The notes: generated by a model from the sequence alone, not told the origin. A stretch of DNA of 64,000 nt from Pseudoalteromonas rubra (GCF_000238295.3 NZ_AHCD03000034.1:1-64000), one strand, 5' to 3'. Counted from the stretch's first letter, positions 50,628 to 60,787 are shown. Translations and numbers: made by a program.

Positions 50628-52451
50628 TTAAGCTTTGTCATGCAAATGGTTAAATATCTTTTCAGCCAGCTGAGGGCTGATCCCGGGCACTTGTTTTAGT
50701 TGTTGTATATTGGCGGCTTTTACGCCCTGCATTCCTCCAAGGTATTTGAGTAGCGCCTGGCGTCGCTTCAGGCCAACGCCTTCTATTTCTTCCAGAACCG
50801 ATTGAGTACGTTGTTTCTGACGTTTGCTTCTGTGTCCCGCAATAGCAAATCGATGCGATTCATCACGGATATGCTGGATCAGATGCAATGCTGGTGAGTC
50901 GCTTTCCAGGTTAATGGTTTTACGCCCACCATCAATGAGCAAAGTTTCCAAACCGGGCTTACGACTGGTGCCCTTCGCCACGCCAATCAGCATAGGTAAC
51001 TTATCCAGCGTCCAGGATTCAAAGAAAGATTCTGCTCTGGATAACTGACCTTTACCACCATCAATGAAAATGATATCTGGCACTTTATCGGGGTCGGTCA
51101 CTTTGCCGTAGCGCTTGTTCAGTGCAAACGCCATGGCCGCATAGTCATCTCCCGGCGTAATCCCGGTCACATTATAGCGACGATATTCACGATTATTAGG
51201 CCCCTGACCGTCAAATACCACACAGGATGCCACGGTGTTTTCACCCATGGTATGACTGATATCAAAACATTCCATACGATTGATATCCGACAGGCCAAGC
51301 GCCGCTTTTAATCTGGCATACCGCTTGTCGATCGAATCCTGTGCATTTTGCTTAACCATAATGCTATTAAGGGCATTCTTATTGGCCAGCTCCAGATATT
51401 GTGCCCGCTCTGCTCGCACGTTTACCCGTAATTGTACTTTACGTTCGGCAACCTGGGTGAGCGCGGCGGCCAAATCGTCTAACTCAGCAATCTCAAAGGG
51501 CAGCACTATATCTTTGGCAATCCGACCATGACTCCCCGTGGACACGTAATACTGGCCGACAAAACTGGTCAGAATTTCCTCACAGCCTGAGTCTTTTGGT
51601 ATTTTAGGGAAAAACGTTTTGGACCCCAACACTTTATGTTCCCGGATCATTAGCATATGAACCGCACTCAAGCCATTCAGCTGGGCAAAGCCTATCACAT
51701 CCATTTCGGCAAAGTTACCGGCAACAGATTGCTGCTCCTGCATTTGCCGTAGCAATGCAATTTGATCCCGATACTTAGCCGCCGCTTCAAAGTTGAGTGC
51801 CATGCTCGCCTGTTCCATTTTACCGACCAAAGTGGCAATCACCTGGTGTGATTTACCGCTAAGAAACTGACGCACCATATCAACCTGCTCAGCGTAGTCA
51901 TCATCGCTGACTTTTGCCACGCAAGGTGCGGAACACCGCTTTAGTTGATGTTGTAAACAAGGACGACTGCGCGCCCGGTAGTAAGCGTCTTCACATTGTC
52001 TGACGGGAAAAATCTTCTGCATCAGACGCAAGCTTTCGGAGACCGCCGCACTGCTGGGAAAAGGGCCAAAGTACTCGCCTTTTTTCTTTCTGGAACCGCG
52101 ATGAAAGGCAAGCCTGGGGTGACGATGATCGGTCAGTAAAATATAAGGATAGGATTTGTCATCGCGCAGGAGAATATTGTACCTGGGCTGATATTTTTTG
52201 ATCAGGTTATTTTCCAGCAATAGCGCTTCGGTCTCTGTATTCGTCAATGTCACTTCGATATGACGAATATTACTCACAAGGACCCGGGTCTTGGCATCTG
52301 GAATATTGCTGCGAAAGTAGCTGCTGACGCGCTTTTTGAGGTTTTTAGCTTTACCGACATAAATAACCTGGTGATCTTCGTCATACATACGATACACACC
52401 AGGTTCCGTGGTCAGCGTTCTGAGAAACGCCTGACTATCAAACACTGCCAT
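50628..52451 (-). CDS. uvrC: Excinuclease ABC subunit C
   Basis: The 607-residue nucleotide-excision repair nuclease makes the two cuts beside a lesion after UvrAB loading. It has an N-terminal GIY-YIG domain (VYRMY at about 19, IYVGKAKNL at about 30), a UVR motif near residue 205 (MEQASMALNFEAAAKYRDQI), an RNase H-like domain (MECFDISHTMGE) and tandem helix-hairpin-helix motifs at the C-terminus. Length matches E. coli UvrC (610). It follows uvrY by 38 bp. Confidence 0.96.
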   Translation of the reverse strand: MAVFDSQAFLRTLTTEPGVYRMYDEDHQVIYVGKAKNLKKRVSSYFRSNIPDAKTRVLVSNIRHIEVTLTNTETEALLLENNLIKKYQPRYNILLRDDKSYPYILLTDHRHPRLAFHRGSRKKKGEYFGPFPSSAAVSESLRLMQKIFPVRQCEDAYYRARSRPCLQHQLKRCSAPCVAKVSDDDYAEQVDMVRQFLSGKSHQVIATLVGKMEQASMALNFEAAAKYRDQIALLRQMQEQQSVAGNFAEMDVIGFAQLNGLSAVHMLMIREHKVLGSKTFFPKIPKDSGCEEILTSFVGQYYVSTGSHGRIAKDIVLPFEIAELDDLAAALTQVAERKVQLRVNVRAERAQYLELANKNALNSIMVKQNAQDSIDKRYARLKAALGLSDINRMECFDISHTMGENTVASCVVFDGQGPNNREYRRYNVTGITPGDDYAAMAFALNKRYGKVTDPDKVPDIIFIDGGKGQLSRAESFFESWTLDKLPMLIGVAKGTSRKPGLETLLIDGGRKTINLESDSPALHLIQHIRDESHRFAIAGHRSKRQKQRTQSVLEEIEGVGLKRRQALLKYLGGMQGVKAANIQQLKQVPGISPQLAEKIFNHLHDKA

Positions 52452-52489
52452 GGTTGAGACTTGTCTCTTACTTAGAACAACTGACTCAC

Positions 52490-53140
52490 TTAGTGAGAGC
52501 TGTCTATATCAATCATTTTATGGCGAATGGCCAGGTGTGTTAGCTCAACATCGCCACTGACATTCAGCTTCTCGAACATACGATAGCGATAGCTATTCAC
52601 CGTTTTAGAGCTCAGGTTAAGCCTGTCCGCAATGTCCTGTGCTTTTTCACCTTTGGTGATCATCAGCATGATTTGCAGTTCACGATCAGACAGAGACTGG
52701 AACGGGTTTTCATCCACCTTGCCACTAAATTGCGCCAGCGCGATTTGCTGTGCAATTTCAGGCGCGATATAACGCTGGCCCGCATTGACAGCTCGGATCG
52801 CGTTGATCATCTCATCCGGGCCTGCACTTTTGGTTAAATAACCGTGCGCCCCAATCTGCATGACCTTACTGGGGAACGGATCTTCACAATGCACGGTCAG
52901 TACAATCACTTTCACGTCCGGGCAGTAGCGACAAATCTTCTTTGTTGCTTCCAGACCGCCAATACCTGGCATATTCATATCCATTAACACGATATCAGGT
53001 TCACTTTGGCGACAGTAACTGACCGCCTCTTCACCCGTTTTAGCCTCTCCGACCACTTTAAACCCGCGCACGTCATCCAGAATGCGCTTTATACCGGTTC
53101 TGACAAGTTCATGATCATCAACTAAAAGTACGTTAATCAA
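52490..53140 (-). CDS. uvrY: Response regulator UvrY/GacA
   Basis: The 216-residue regulator is the partner of the BarA/GacS kinase and activates Csr small RNAs. It has a receiver domain with the phospho-acceptor Asp54 (VLMDMNMPG) and a LuxR/FixJ-type helix-turn-helix (LSDRELQIMLMITKG; LNLSSKTVNSYRYRMFEKL). The start codon is TTG, as in E. coli uvrY, with GAGGGTGAC upstream. Gene order uvrY-uvrC-pgsA is conserved in gammaproteobacteria. Confidence 0.95.
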   Translation of the reverse strand: MINVLLVDDHELVRTGIKRILDDVRGFKVVGEAKTGEEAVSYCRQSEPDIVLMDMNMPGIGGLEATKKICRYCPDVKVIVLTVHCEDPFPSKVMQIGAHGYLTKSAGPDEMINAIRAVNAGQRYIAPEIAQQIALAQFSGKVDENPFQSLSDRELQIMLMITKGEKAQDIADRLNLSSKTVNSYRYRMFEKLNVSGDVELTHLAIRHKMIDIDSSH

Positions 53141-53206
53141 CGGGTCACCCTCACACTAGCCTTGGTAATGGCAATAACTGCCAAATGTCATTTATATAAT
53201 CGTCTG

Positions 53207-53296
53207 ATAATGAATGCATTATGCATCCATTATTGCACACAGACGGTGTGCGATTATGCTTTGCAAGAGTAACACAGAAAATTGCAAAGCATAATC
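53207..53296. other. Three contiguous inverted repeats upstream of uvrY
   Basis: A 27-bp near-palindrome with ATAATG...CATTAT ends (53207-53233), a 6-bp hairpin GCACAC/GTGTGC (53235-53251) and a perfect 15-bp inverted repeat (53252-53266 and 53282-53296, 15-base loop) stand end to end. They fill half of the 206-bp gap between the symporter gene and uvrY. None has a T tract. Confidence 0.7.
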
Positions 53297-53346
53297 AATT
53301 CCAGTTTCTAATTAAGGTAAAAACAGTCTTTAGTATGACAGTAAGA

Positions 53347-54513
53347 CTAAGAATTGCCGTGTAATTTTAGATCCCGCTCCGAAAAACGGTCTACCCACAA
53401 TGCAATCACACCATCACCCGTTACGTTACAAGCGGTACCAAAACTATCCTGTGCCAGATACAAAGCGATCATCAGCGCAACCGCACTTTCATCGAAGCCC
53501 AGCATGGTACTGAGTAATCCCAGGGCAGACATAACCGCCCCGCCCGGCGCACCTGGTGCGGCAATCATAACGATACCCAGCATGAAGATGAACGGCAGCA
53601 TCTCAGCCAGCGAGGGCAAAGCCATCGTCGGAGACAGCAACATCACAGCCATGGTACAGGTGACAATGGTAATCGTAGAACCAGACAGATGGATAGTTGC
53701 ACATAAAGGTACGGTGAAGTTAGCGACTTCTTCTTTCACTTTGTTTGATTTGCTGGCGCGCAGGGAAACCGGGATCGTCGCGGCACTGGACATAGTACCA
53801 ATTGCGGTAAAATAAGCCGGCAGCATATTTCTAATCAACTCCACCGGGTTACGTTTTAACAACACGCCCGAGGTGATATATAAAAATGCCAACCACAGCC
53901 AGTGCATTGCAACGGCAGCCAGCAACACCACCCCAAACGTACTCAGGGTATCCGCTACCGTGCCCGCAACCGCCATCTCTGCAAACACGCCGGCAATATA
54001 AAATGGCAAAGCCGGGATAATCACTTTAGCAAGTAACGCATCAATGACATCACGTCCCTGATCCACAACCTGCTTTAGCTGCGTCAGGTGAAGCTGACTG
54101 ATCCCAATACCAAACACAAAAGCAGTCGCCAGTGCAGTCATCACGCCCATCAGAGGGGGAACTTCTAGCTTGATAAGGCTCTCTACTTTCGTTGCTTCTG
54201 CGGCCTGATAAGCCACACTGCCGTCAAACATAGGCACAACCATACTGACCAGCACCACAGCCAAAGTACCAGCAATCACGGTAGAGCCGTAAGCAAAACC
54301 AACCGTTTTACCCAGTAAATGCCCTGATGTCTTAGGCAAGCCGGCAATGCCAGATGCAATATAGAATAAAATAATAAGCGGAATAGTGAAGGAAATAAGC
54401 TGACCAATAATCACTTTTACAGTGTACAGCAGCTCAACCATCAGCATAGGCAGATAAAAGCCCGCCAGGACACCGGCGAAAATACCAGCGACAAGTTTTA
54501 AAATAAGAGACAT
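53347..54513 (-). CDS. Dicarboxylate/amino acid:cation symporter (DAACS family)
   Basis: A transporter of about 388 residues with the glutamate-transporter fold: eight helices, re-entrant loops and the substrate/cation motif DSFGTACNVTGDG near the C-terminus (equivalent to NVTGD of archaeal GltPh). HP1 lies around MSSAATIPVSL. It imports C4-dicarboxylates or acidic amino acids with sodium or protons. I choose the ATG at 54513 (MSLILKLVAGI), which starts just before TM1; the longer frame to 54564 has no support. Confidence 0.9.
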   Translation of the reverse strand: MSLILKLVAGIFAGVLAGFYLPMLMVELLYTVKVIIGQLISFTIPLIILFYIASGIAGLPKTSGHLLGKTVGFAYGSTVIAGTLAVVLVSMVVPMFDGSVAYQAAEATKVESLIKLEVPPLMGVMTALATAFVFGIGISQLHLTQLKQVVDQGRDVIDALLAKVIIPALPFYIAGVFAEMAVAGTVADTLSTFGVVLLAAVAMHWLWLAFLYITSGVLLKRNPVELIRNMLPAYFTAIGTMSSAATIPVSLRASKSNKVKEEVANFTVPLCATIHLSGSTITIVTCTMAVMLLSPTMALPSLAEMLPFIFMLGIVMIAAPGAPGGAVMSALGLLSTMLGFDESAVALMIALYLAQDSFGTACNVTGDGVIALWVDRFSERDLKLHGNS

Positions 54514-54727
54514 ACAACACGCCCGAGTAAAAAACAGATGCGCCTTTTTACCATGGAATGCCAATGCAGGTACATAGTTGTGCGATACGAGTTGACTAAC
54601 TGTTCACAAAATAGAAATAAAACACCACTTAACCCCGCTAGTTCGCTATTAAACGATAAACAATTGTTCACACTGTATCTCTGTTATTTAATGCGCCATC
54701 AAAGTTGTGCTATCGAACCCTCTAATA

Positions 54728-57037
54728 ATGTTAAATAAAATTTTTAGTTCACTGTGCTTCGCTGTTCCCTCTTTGTGGTTCAGTGCCACCGCCTTTGCAA
54801 CAGAGCCTGCTATTCCTTATATCAATGCCAGCGTATCCATCGACGGGCAACTAGAGGAGGCTGTATGGCAACAAGCTAAAGTGATTACCATCGATAATGT
54901 CACCTGGCCTTATGAAAATACACCAAGCCCGGTACAAACCAGTGTACGGGTATTCGAAAATGGTCAGTCGTTATTTCTGGCCTTTGATGCCAAAGATCCA
55001 GACCCCAGCCAGATCCGGGCGTTTTTTCGCGACCGGGACCGTAACTGGAATGACGATCTGGTCGGCATAAAAATAGACTCCTTCAACACCGGCCGCAGTG
55101 CTTATCAATTCTTCATCAACCCGCTGGGTGTTCAGCAAGATTCGATAGAGAATGTACTCAGTGGCAGCGAGGACGATTCCTGGAATGGTATTTGGGATTC
55201 TGCCGGGCAAATCAATGAGTCTGGGTATGTGGTTGAAGTAGAGATCCCCTTACGTGTACTCAATTTTGATAACAGCCAGGACACCAAAACCATGGCCATG
55301 GAGTTCCTGCGCTTTTACCCACGTAGCGAAAGGCTGCGTATTTCCAGCATGCAAATCGCCCATGAAAATCAATGCTGGGTTTGCCAGATGCCAGCATACA
55401 CCGGATTTTCTGGCGCGCAGCAAAGCAGCAACCTTGCCGTGATCCCCTCTATGGTTGTCAGTCGCCAGCAAACCAGAGACATAGATGGCAGCACGATCCC
55501 GGATTGGGAAAACGACACCGACTATGAACCCGGGCTGGATGTCAAATGGGCAATTACCCCAGACACAACACTGAATGCGACGCTCAACCCGGACTTTTCT
55601 CAGGTAGAAGCCGACAATGGCCAACTCAGTGTAAACAACAGCTTTAGCTTGTTCTTCCCGGAAAAGCGGGCCTTTTTCCTCGACAATGCAGACTACTTTT
55701 CCTCACACATTAATCTGTTGCACACCCGTAACATTGCTGCGCCGGATTACGGGGCCAAACTAACCGGTAGCAAGCAAGGCCACACCTATGCCGCTTTTGT
55801 CACTAACGATGAGTTTACCAATGTCATGGTGCCAGGAAACCTGGGATCCAGTGTCGTTTCCTTGGAACAAAAAAGTGAAAATGCCGCTCTGCGCTACCGC
55901 TATGATGCCGACGAGACACTCTCTGTGGGCGCACTAACCACAACCCGGCAAAGTAATGATTACAAGAATCAGTTGTTCAGCCTGGACGGTAAATACGAGC
56001 CCACTGCGAACGATACGTTCAAAGCACAGATCTTAACGTCAAAAACAGACTATGATCCGGCTATGGTCAAAGAGCTTTGTGATGATGAGACACTGGAAGA
56101 CTGTGAAATAGACGAAAGCGTACTGCGCACTCAGCTTGAAGATGATAATCAAGGCCTGGGTTATATGCTGGACTATCGTCATAACCGCAAACACTGGAAA
56201 GCCTTTGCCAGCTATCGCAACTATGATGCCGCGCTGCGTGCCGACATGGGATTCTTGTCGCAAGTGGACTTCAATAAGTTTATTACCGGGTTTGAATACC
56301 GTTGGTACGGTGATGAAAACACCTGGTGGAACCGTACACGCTGGTATACTGACTGGGATATTAGCCACAATGAAAACGGTGAGTTACTGGAAAAAGAAGT
56401 CCAGAGTAATATTGCTATCAGTGGACCATTGCAAAGTATCATTGATTTTGGTTTCGATCATCGCAAGCGTACCGGATTACGCCATGACGAAACCAGCCTG
56501 GACATTGATGGCAACACAGACTTATTTACCGAAAACACGCAATGGATTTACCTGGAGAGTAAACCCGCACCAGGCGTCTTCAGTGGGCTCACCTTACGCA
56601 GAGGTAACCGCGTTGATTTAGCCAATAATCGCATGGCGGACGAGCGTTACATACGCCCTTTGCTGGACTTCTACCTTGGTCAGCACTTTGAGATCCGACT
56701 TCGTCATACGTATCAAAAGCTCACCGCTGAAGGTATGGAAGTGTTTACAGCGAACCTGAGCGATGTGCGTTTCACTTATCAGTTTAACATTAACAGTTAT
56801 CTGAGGCTGGCATTCATTAAAACGGATATTCGCCGCAATCAGGCCAACTACATTGATGATGTAGACAGTCACTATAAACGCCTGAGTACCCAATTGCTTT
56901 ACGCTTATAAGCTGAATCCACAGACCGTGTTTTTTGCCGGCTATTCAGACAATGGGTATCAGGATGATGATTTGAGTAAAATCAGCAAAGACAACAAGAC
57001 GTTTTTTGCTAAGTTTAGCTACGCCTGGCTGCTGTGA
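54728..57037 (+). CDS. DUF5916 outer-membrane protein with CBM9-like N-terminal domain
   Basis: The roughly 769-residue exported protein has a signal peptide ending near AFATEP, a carbohydrate-binding-module-9-like domain (about residues 35-215, SIDGQLEEAVWQQA and VVEVEIPLRVL), then a DUF5916 region of about 550 residues predicted to be a beta-barrel (ATLNPDFSQVEADNGQ is the family hallmark) ending in an aromatic C-terminus (FAKFSYAWLL). DUF5916 proteins are common in marine bacteria; function is unknown, probably surface binding or uptake of polymers. An upstream in-frame GTG (54707) is less likely. Confidence 0.87.
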   Translation: MLNKIFSSLCFAVPSLWFSATAFATEPAIPYINASVSIDGQLEEAVWQQAKVITIDNVTWPYENTPSPVQTSVRVFENGQSLFLAFDAKDPDPSQIRAFFRDRDRNWNDDLVGIKIDSFNTGRSAYQFFINPLGVQQDSIENVLSGSEDDSWNGIWDSAGQINESGYVVEVEIPLRVLNFDNSQDTKTMAMEFLRFYPRSERLRISSMQIAHENQCWVCQMPAYTGFSGAQQSSNLAVIPSMVVSRQQTRDIDGSTIPDWENDTDYEPGLDVKWAITPDTTLNATLNPDFSQVEADNGQLSVNNSFSLFFPEKRAFFLDNADYFSSHINLLHTRNIAAPDYGAKLTGSKQGHTYAAFVTNDEFTNVMVPGNLGSSVVSLEQKSENAALRYRYDADETLSVGALTTTRQSNDYKNQLFSLDGKYEPTANDTFKAQILTSKTDYDPAMVKELCDDETLEDCEIDESVLRTQLEDDNQGLGYMLDYRHNRKHWKAFASYRNYDAALRADMGFLSQVDFNKFITGFEYRWYGDENTWWNRTRWYTDWDISHNENGELLEKEVQSNIAISGPLQSIIDFGFDHRKRTGLRHDETSLDIDGNTDLFTENTQWIYLESKPAPGVFSGLTLRRGNRVDLANNRMADERYIRPLLDFYLGQHFEIRLRHTYQKLTAEGMEVFTANLSDVRFTYQFNINSYLRLAFIKTDIRRNQANYIDDVDSHYKRLSTQLLYAYKLNPQTVFFAGYSDNGYQDDDLSKISKDNKTFFAKFSYAWLL

Positions 57038-57050
57038 TCCAGACGCACTG

Positions 57051-57087
57051 AGGCCTGATCAGACACATCAAGTCTGGCCGGGCCTTT
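57051..57087 (+). terminator. Terminator after the DUF5916 gene
   Basis: AGGCCTGATCAGAC and GTCTGGCCGGGCCT arms pair at most positions with a 7-base loop, followed by TTACTGCTCTTTT. A weak but plausible terminator. Confidence 0.6.
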
Positions 57088-57239
57088 ACTGCTCTTTTAT
57101 TATACATATTTATTTTTTTATTCCATCAGGGCATAAGCCTTTTTAATATATCTTATAGCCATTCTTTCCTTTTGTTTTGCTCCAGCCCCAGTAAAGTGTG
57201 ACTAGTATTAAATATCCTTAGCTCATTGAAGGGAAAATT

Positions 57240-58208
57240 ATGTCGAACGTTTTTGCAGATAACAGCCTGGCAATTGGCAACACCCCGATTGTTAAACTTA
57301 ACCGCGTAACTGGTGGCAATGTCTTTGCCAAAATTGAATCTCGTAACCCGAGCTTCAGCGTGAAGTGCCGCATCGGTGCCTCTATGATTTGGGAAGCCGA
57401 GAAAGCCGGTTTGCTAAGCGAAGGCAAAGAGCTGATCGAGCCAACTTCTGGTAACACAGGTATTGCACTGGCTTTCGTTGCAGCATCCCGTGGTTACAAG
57501 CTAACCCTGACCATGCCAAACACCATGAGTCTTGAGCGTCGTAAGCTACTAAAAGCACTGGGTGCAAACCTGGTGCTAACTGAAGGTGCCAAAGGTATGA
57601 AAGGCGCCATCGAGAAAGCCAACGAAATCCTGGCTGGCGACCCAGAAAAATACGTACTGCTACAACAATTCGAGAACCCAGCTAACCCGAAAATCCATGA
57701 AGAGACCACAGGTCCTGAAATTTTCGAAGCGATGGACGGTGCAATCGATTACTTCGTAGCCGGTGTTGGTACAGGCGGCACAATTTCTGGTGTAACCCGT
57801 TACCTGAAGAAAGAGAAAGGCCTGGATGTTAAATCAATTGCGGTAGAGCCGGTTGATTCAGCCGTTATTTCTCAAGCTCTGGCTGGTGAAGAGTTAAAGC
57901 CTGGCCCACACAAAATTCAGGGCATCGGCGCTGGTTTCATTCCTGGTAACCTGGATCTTGAGCTACTTGATGGTACAGAGCAAGTATCAAACGAAGATGC
58001 AATTGCAATGGCGCATCAGCTAATGAAAGACGAAGGTATCTTAGTCGGTATTTCTTCTGGTGCTGCAGTGGTTGCTGCTAAGCGCCTGGCAGAGAAGCCT
58101 GAAAATGCAGACAAGAACATCGTGGTTATTCTGCCAAGTGCAACAGAGCGTTACTTGTCGAGCCCATTATTTGCTGATGAGTTCACCGATCAGGAGATGG
58201 TTCAGTAA
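57240..58208 (+). CDS. cysK: Cysteine synthase A (O-acetylserine sulfhydrylase)
   Basis: This 322-residue PLP enzyme forms cysteine from O-acetylserine and sulfide in the cytoplasm. The PLP lysine is Lys42 in SVKCRIG, the substrate loop is TSGNTGIA (about 69-76), the phosphate-binding loop is GTGGT (about 176-180) and the closing segment is GISSGAAV. It matches E. coli CysK throughout, including length (323). AAGGGAAAATT precedes the ATG. Codon use is strongly biased, as in highly expressed genes. A good terminator follows. Confidence 0.97.
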   Translation: MSNVFADNSLAIGNTPIVKLNRVTGGNVFAKIESRNPSFSVKCRIGASMIWEAEKAGLLSEGKELIEPTSGNTGIALAFVAASRGYKLTLTMPNTMSLERRKLLKALGANLVLTEGAKGMKGAIEKANEILAGDPEKYVLLQQFENPANPKIHEETTGPEIFEAMDGAIDYFVAGVGTGGTISGVTRYLKKEKGLDVKSIAVEPVDSAVISQALAGEELKPGPHKIQGIGAGFIPGNLDLELLDGTEQVSNEDAIAMAHQLMKDEGILVGISSGAAVVAAKRLAEKPENADKNIVVILPSATERYLSSPLFADEFTDQEMVQ

Positions 58209-58247
58209 TCTGAATCCCTCACGCTCGTTAGACTAATTGTCTATAAT

Positions 58248-58270
58248 AAGGCCAGCTAAATGCTGGCCTT
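58248..58270 (+). terminator. Intrinsic terminator of cysK
   Basis: AAGGCCAGC and GCTGGCCTT arms form a perfect 9-bp stem with a 5-base loop, followed by ATTGTCTTCT. Confidence 0.75.
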
Positions 58271-58400
58271 ATTGTCTTCTACCCTTCCCTTTAGCGTGAT
58301 AATGTCTAGACTTAATGGATAATCGATGTAGCCTAAAAGCAAACTCATCGTTTTATTTTTAAACGCTTTTATCTCAATTGTGCGCACCAGGAAACAGGTT

Positions 58401-59303
58401 ATGAAAATACTCACCCGGCTATTGTTGCTGTTATTGTGCAGCGTATCTGTGACTGCCTTTGCGAGCCTGAATGTCGGCTACTTTAAACAAGGCAAGTACC
58501 TGATGGTTCAGGGGGAGCAATATAAAAATGGGTACCTGTACAACAAAAGCGGTGACAAGCCGTTATTGCATCTGGTAACACTGGACTGGCCGCCCTATAT
58601 TGGTGACCAGTTGTGCAATAAAGGCTGGGTGTTTCAATTTACAATCTCCTTACTGGCGGATCAGGACTACCCTGTTTATGTCGAATTCCTGCCCTGGGCC
58701 CGCGCAGTCAAAGCCGTCGAGTCCGGCCGGGCAGACATTCTCTTTCCTGAGTACTTTATCGAAGATGCCTCCCCCTCAGATAACTACCCCGGCAAAACAC
58801 GCCGTGAATTACTGGCACTGTCTAATGCATACCCGGGTGGTGAAATTAGCCTGCTGAAACGCCGCGGAGAGTCAGACAACTTCGAGGGCAACCTAAACGC
58901 ACTCAAAGGCGCGACCATAGGGGTGGTGCGGGGCTACCAGAATACCCCCGAGTTTGACGCCATGATGGACAACAATGAATTCATCATTGTCGAAGCGGTC
59001 GATGATTTACAACTGGTTAAGCTGCTGATAGGCAAGCGCGTTGATCTGATTATTGGCGATCCCAAAGTGCTGCGTTTTACCGTAAGTTATTCAGATTTAG
59101 CTAAATCTGAAAAGGTCACCTTGTTGCGGGGGCTGGAAAATGTCGAGCCAGCTTTGAGATACAACAATCTGTATTTTGCACTCAGCAAAGCCAAACCGAA
59201 CTGGCGCAGCGTCCTGAATGACCTCAATAAAGGCCTGTATCTGTTTAAAAACAGTGGTGAGACCGATCGCATCATCGAAATGGGCAGTTCAGAGTGTTAT
59301 TAA
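58401..59303 (+). CDS. Periplasmic substrate-binding protein, family 3-like
   Basis: A protein of about 300 residues with a signal peptide (MKILTRLLLLLLCSVSVTAFA) and the periplasmic binding fold of amino-acid-type family 3 solute receptors: DWPPY near the start, FLPWARAVKAVESGRADILFP and GATIGVVRGY. Orphan proteins like this, without ABC genes nearby, often sense rather than transport. I start at the ATG at 58401 because AGGAAACAGGTT lies before it. An in-frame GTG at 58380 is an alternative. Confidence 0.82.
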   Translation: MKILTRLLLLLLCSVSVTAFASLNVGYFKQGKYLMVQGEQYKNGYLYNKSGDKPLLHLVTLDWPPYIGDQLCNKGWVFQFTISLLADQDYPVYVEFLPWARAVKAVESGRADILFPEYFIEDASPSDNYPGKTRRELLALSNAYPGGEISLLKRRGESDNFEGNLNALKGATIGVVRGYQNTPEFDAMMDNNEFIIVEAVDDLQLVKLLIGKRVDLIIGDPKVLRFTVSYSDLAKSEKVTLLRGLENVEPALRYNNLYFALSKAKPNWRSVLNDLNKGLYLFKNSGETDRIIEMGSSECY

Positions 59304-59407
59304 CTGATACTGCCATTGCTTAACTCAAGTGCGCAAGATTTGAATATTTTTCATCGAGTGAGCGCAATAGACTAGCCAGACGTTAAATCAATACTTGGTA
59401 ATGATGG

Positions 59408-60787
59408 ATGTCTGTTGATCCAAATCGCTCGTCCAGTAGTTCAGAGCACCTCGCGACCGAGCCGGTCGCCACCCTTTTTTTGAAACATTTTTTTCCAATA
59501 TGTATCGGTATGCTAGTCGTTGGCCTGTACAATCTGGTTGATGGTCTGTTTATCAGCCATTTTGTTGGCGAACAGGCACTGGGCGCAGTTGCCATGGTGT
59601 TCCCTGTGCAAATGGGGATCGCCGCCCTGGCCGCTATGCTCTCTGCCGGCATGGCAACCTTGGTTACCCGGCTGCTGGGCACCAAACAAAGAGCCAAAGC
59701 CGGGCTCATAATTGGTCACACCTTACAAATGGCCATGCTACTGAGCGTAATTCTCCTGGTACTAGGCTGGCTCTATCCTCTTGAAATCCTAAATTGGCTC
59801 AGCGTCGACCCGGTATTCAAAGCCGACGCTCACGCCTACCTTCACCCCATTATGCTGTGTAGTTTTGTTGCGATACTTTTGCCTGTACTGGGAGATATTT
59901 TTCGTGCCGAAGGCCAACCGCATAAACTCATGCTGATAATGTTAACGGCCTCCGGGCTCAATATTGTACTGGATTACGTGTTTATCGCCGTATTTAAGTG
60001 GGGTGTTACCGGCGCAGCTTTCGCCACAGTGATATCCCAGGCTATCGCCTTGTTATTGGCTTTATATCTGCTAACCAGACCAGGCAGATTTACCCCCATT
60101 GATTTTGCAGTTGATCATAAAGCCTGGTTCCCTATTGTGTCGACAGGGGCACCTGTACTGATCACACATCTCTGTCTGGGCTGGCAAACGGCCATCATGA
60201 ATCTTCAGCTCATGCAAACCGCAGGAGAAACCTGGGTGATCACTTATGGTATGCTAAGCCGGGTGCTGACTTTTGCTACTCTGCCCATGGTTGCCATGCT
60301 GGTCACTTTTCAAACTTTATGTGCCTTTAACCTGGCAGCGCAAAAAACAGAGCGGGTACGTAAATCAATTGAAATCGCGCTCATCTCTATGATGCTGTAT
60401 GCCACCCTCGTGACAATCCAGCTTATTTGGTTTGCGCCAAGTGTCATGGCCTGGTTTACCAACCAGTCACTACTGATATATCAGGGTCAGAAAATGATAC
60501 ACTCCGCATTGTGGGGGCTGCCACTCGTCGCCTTGATGCTGGTTGCCAGCGGCTTTTACCAGTCAATTGGCGACCCTCGCCGGGCTAGTTTTTATAGTGC
60601 ATTCAGGATCATATTTGTGTTTACGCCGTTGCTTTTTGTGCTGCCACTGTGGTTTGATCTGAACGGGATCTTTATCGCGATAGTCAGCGCCGATGTCATC
60701 ACCGCGCTGGCAACCTGTTGCCTGTGCTGGTTTCACTACCAAAAAACAGCCTCTAACAAACTGGAGATTATCAGTGCAAAAAACTGA
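59408..60787 (+). CDS. MATE-family multidrug efflux transporter
   Basis: The 459-residue inner-membrane protein has 12 predicted helices in two MATE repeats (YNLVDGLFISHFVGEQALGAV in the first; GDPRRASFYSAFRI near the end). MATE pumps expel cationic drugs and dyes using sodium or proton gradients. A regulator gene with an AraC and GyrI-like domain overlaps its end by 14 bp, which suggests that the pair is an inducible efflux module. Confidence 0.92.
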   Translation: MSVDPNRSSSSSEHLATEPVATLFLKHFFPICIGMLVVGLYNLVDGLFISHFVGEQALGAVAMVFPVQMGIAALAAMLSAGMATLVTRLLGTKQRAKAGLIIGHTLQMAMLLSVILLVLGWLYPLEILNWLSVDPVFKADAHAYLHPIMLCSFVAILLPVLGDIFRAEGQPHKLMLIMLTASGLNIVLDYVFIAVFKWGVTGAAFATVISQAIALLLALYLLTRPGRFTPIDFAVDHKAWFPIVSTGAPVLITHLCLGWQTAIMNLQLMQTAGETWVITYGMLSRVLTFATLPMVAMLVTFQTLCAFNLAAQKTERVRKSIEIALISMMLYATLVTIQLIWFAPSVMAWFTNQSLLIYQGQKMIHSALWGLPLVALMLVASGFYQSIGDPRRASFYSAFRIIFVFTPLLFVLPLWFDLNGIFIAIVSADVITALATCCLCWFHYQKTASNKLEIISAKN

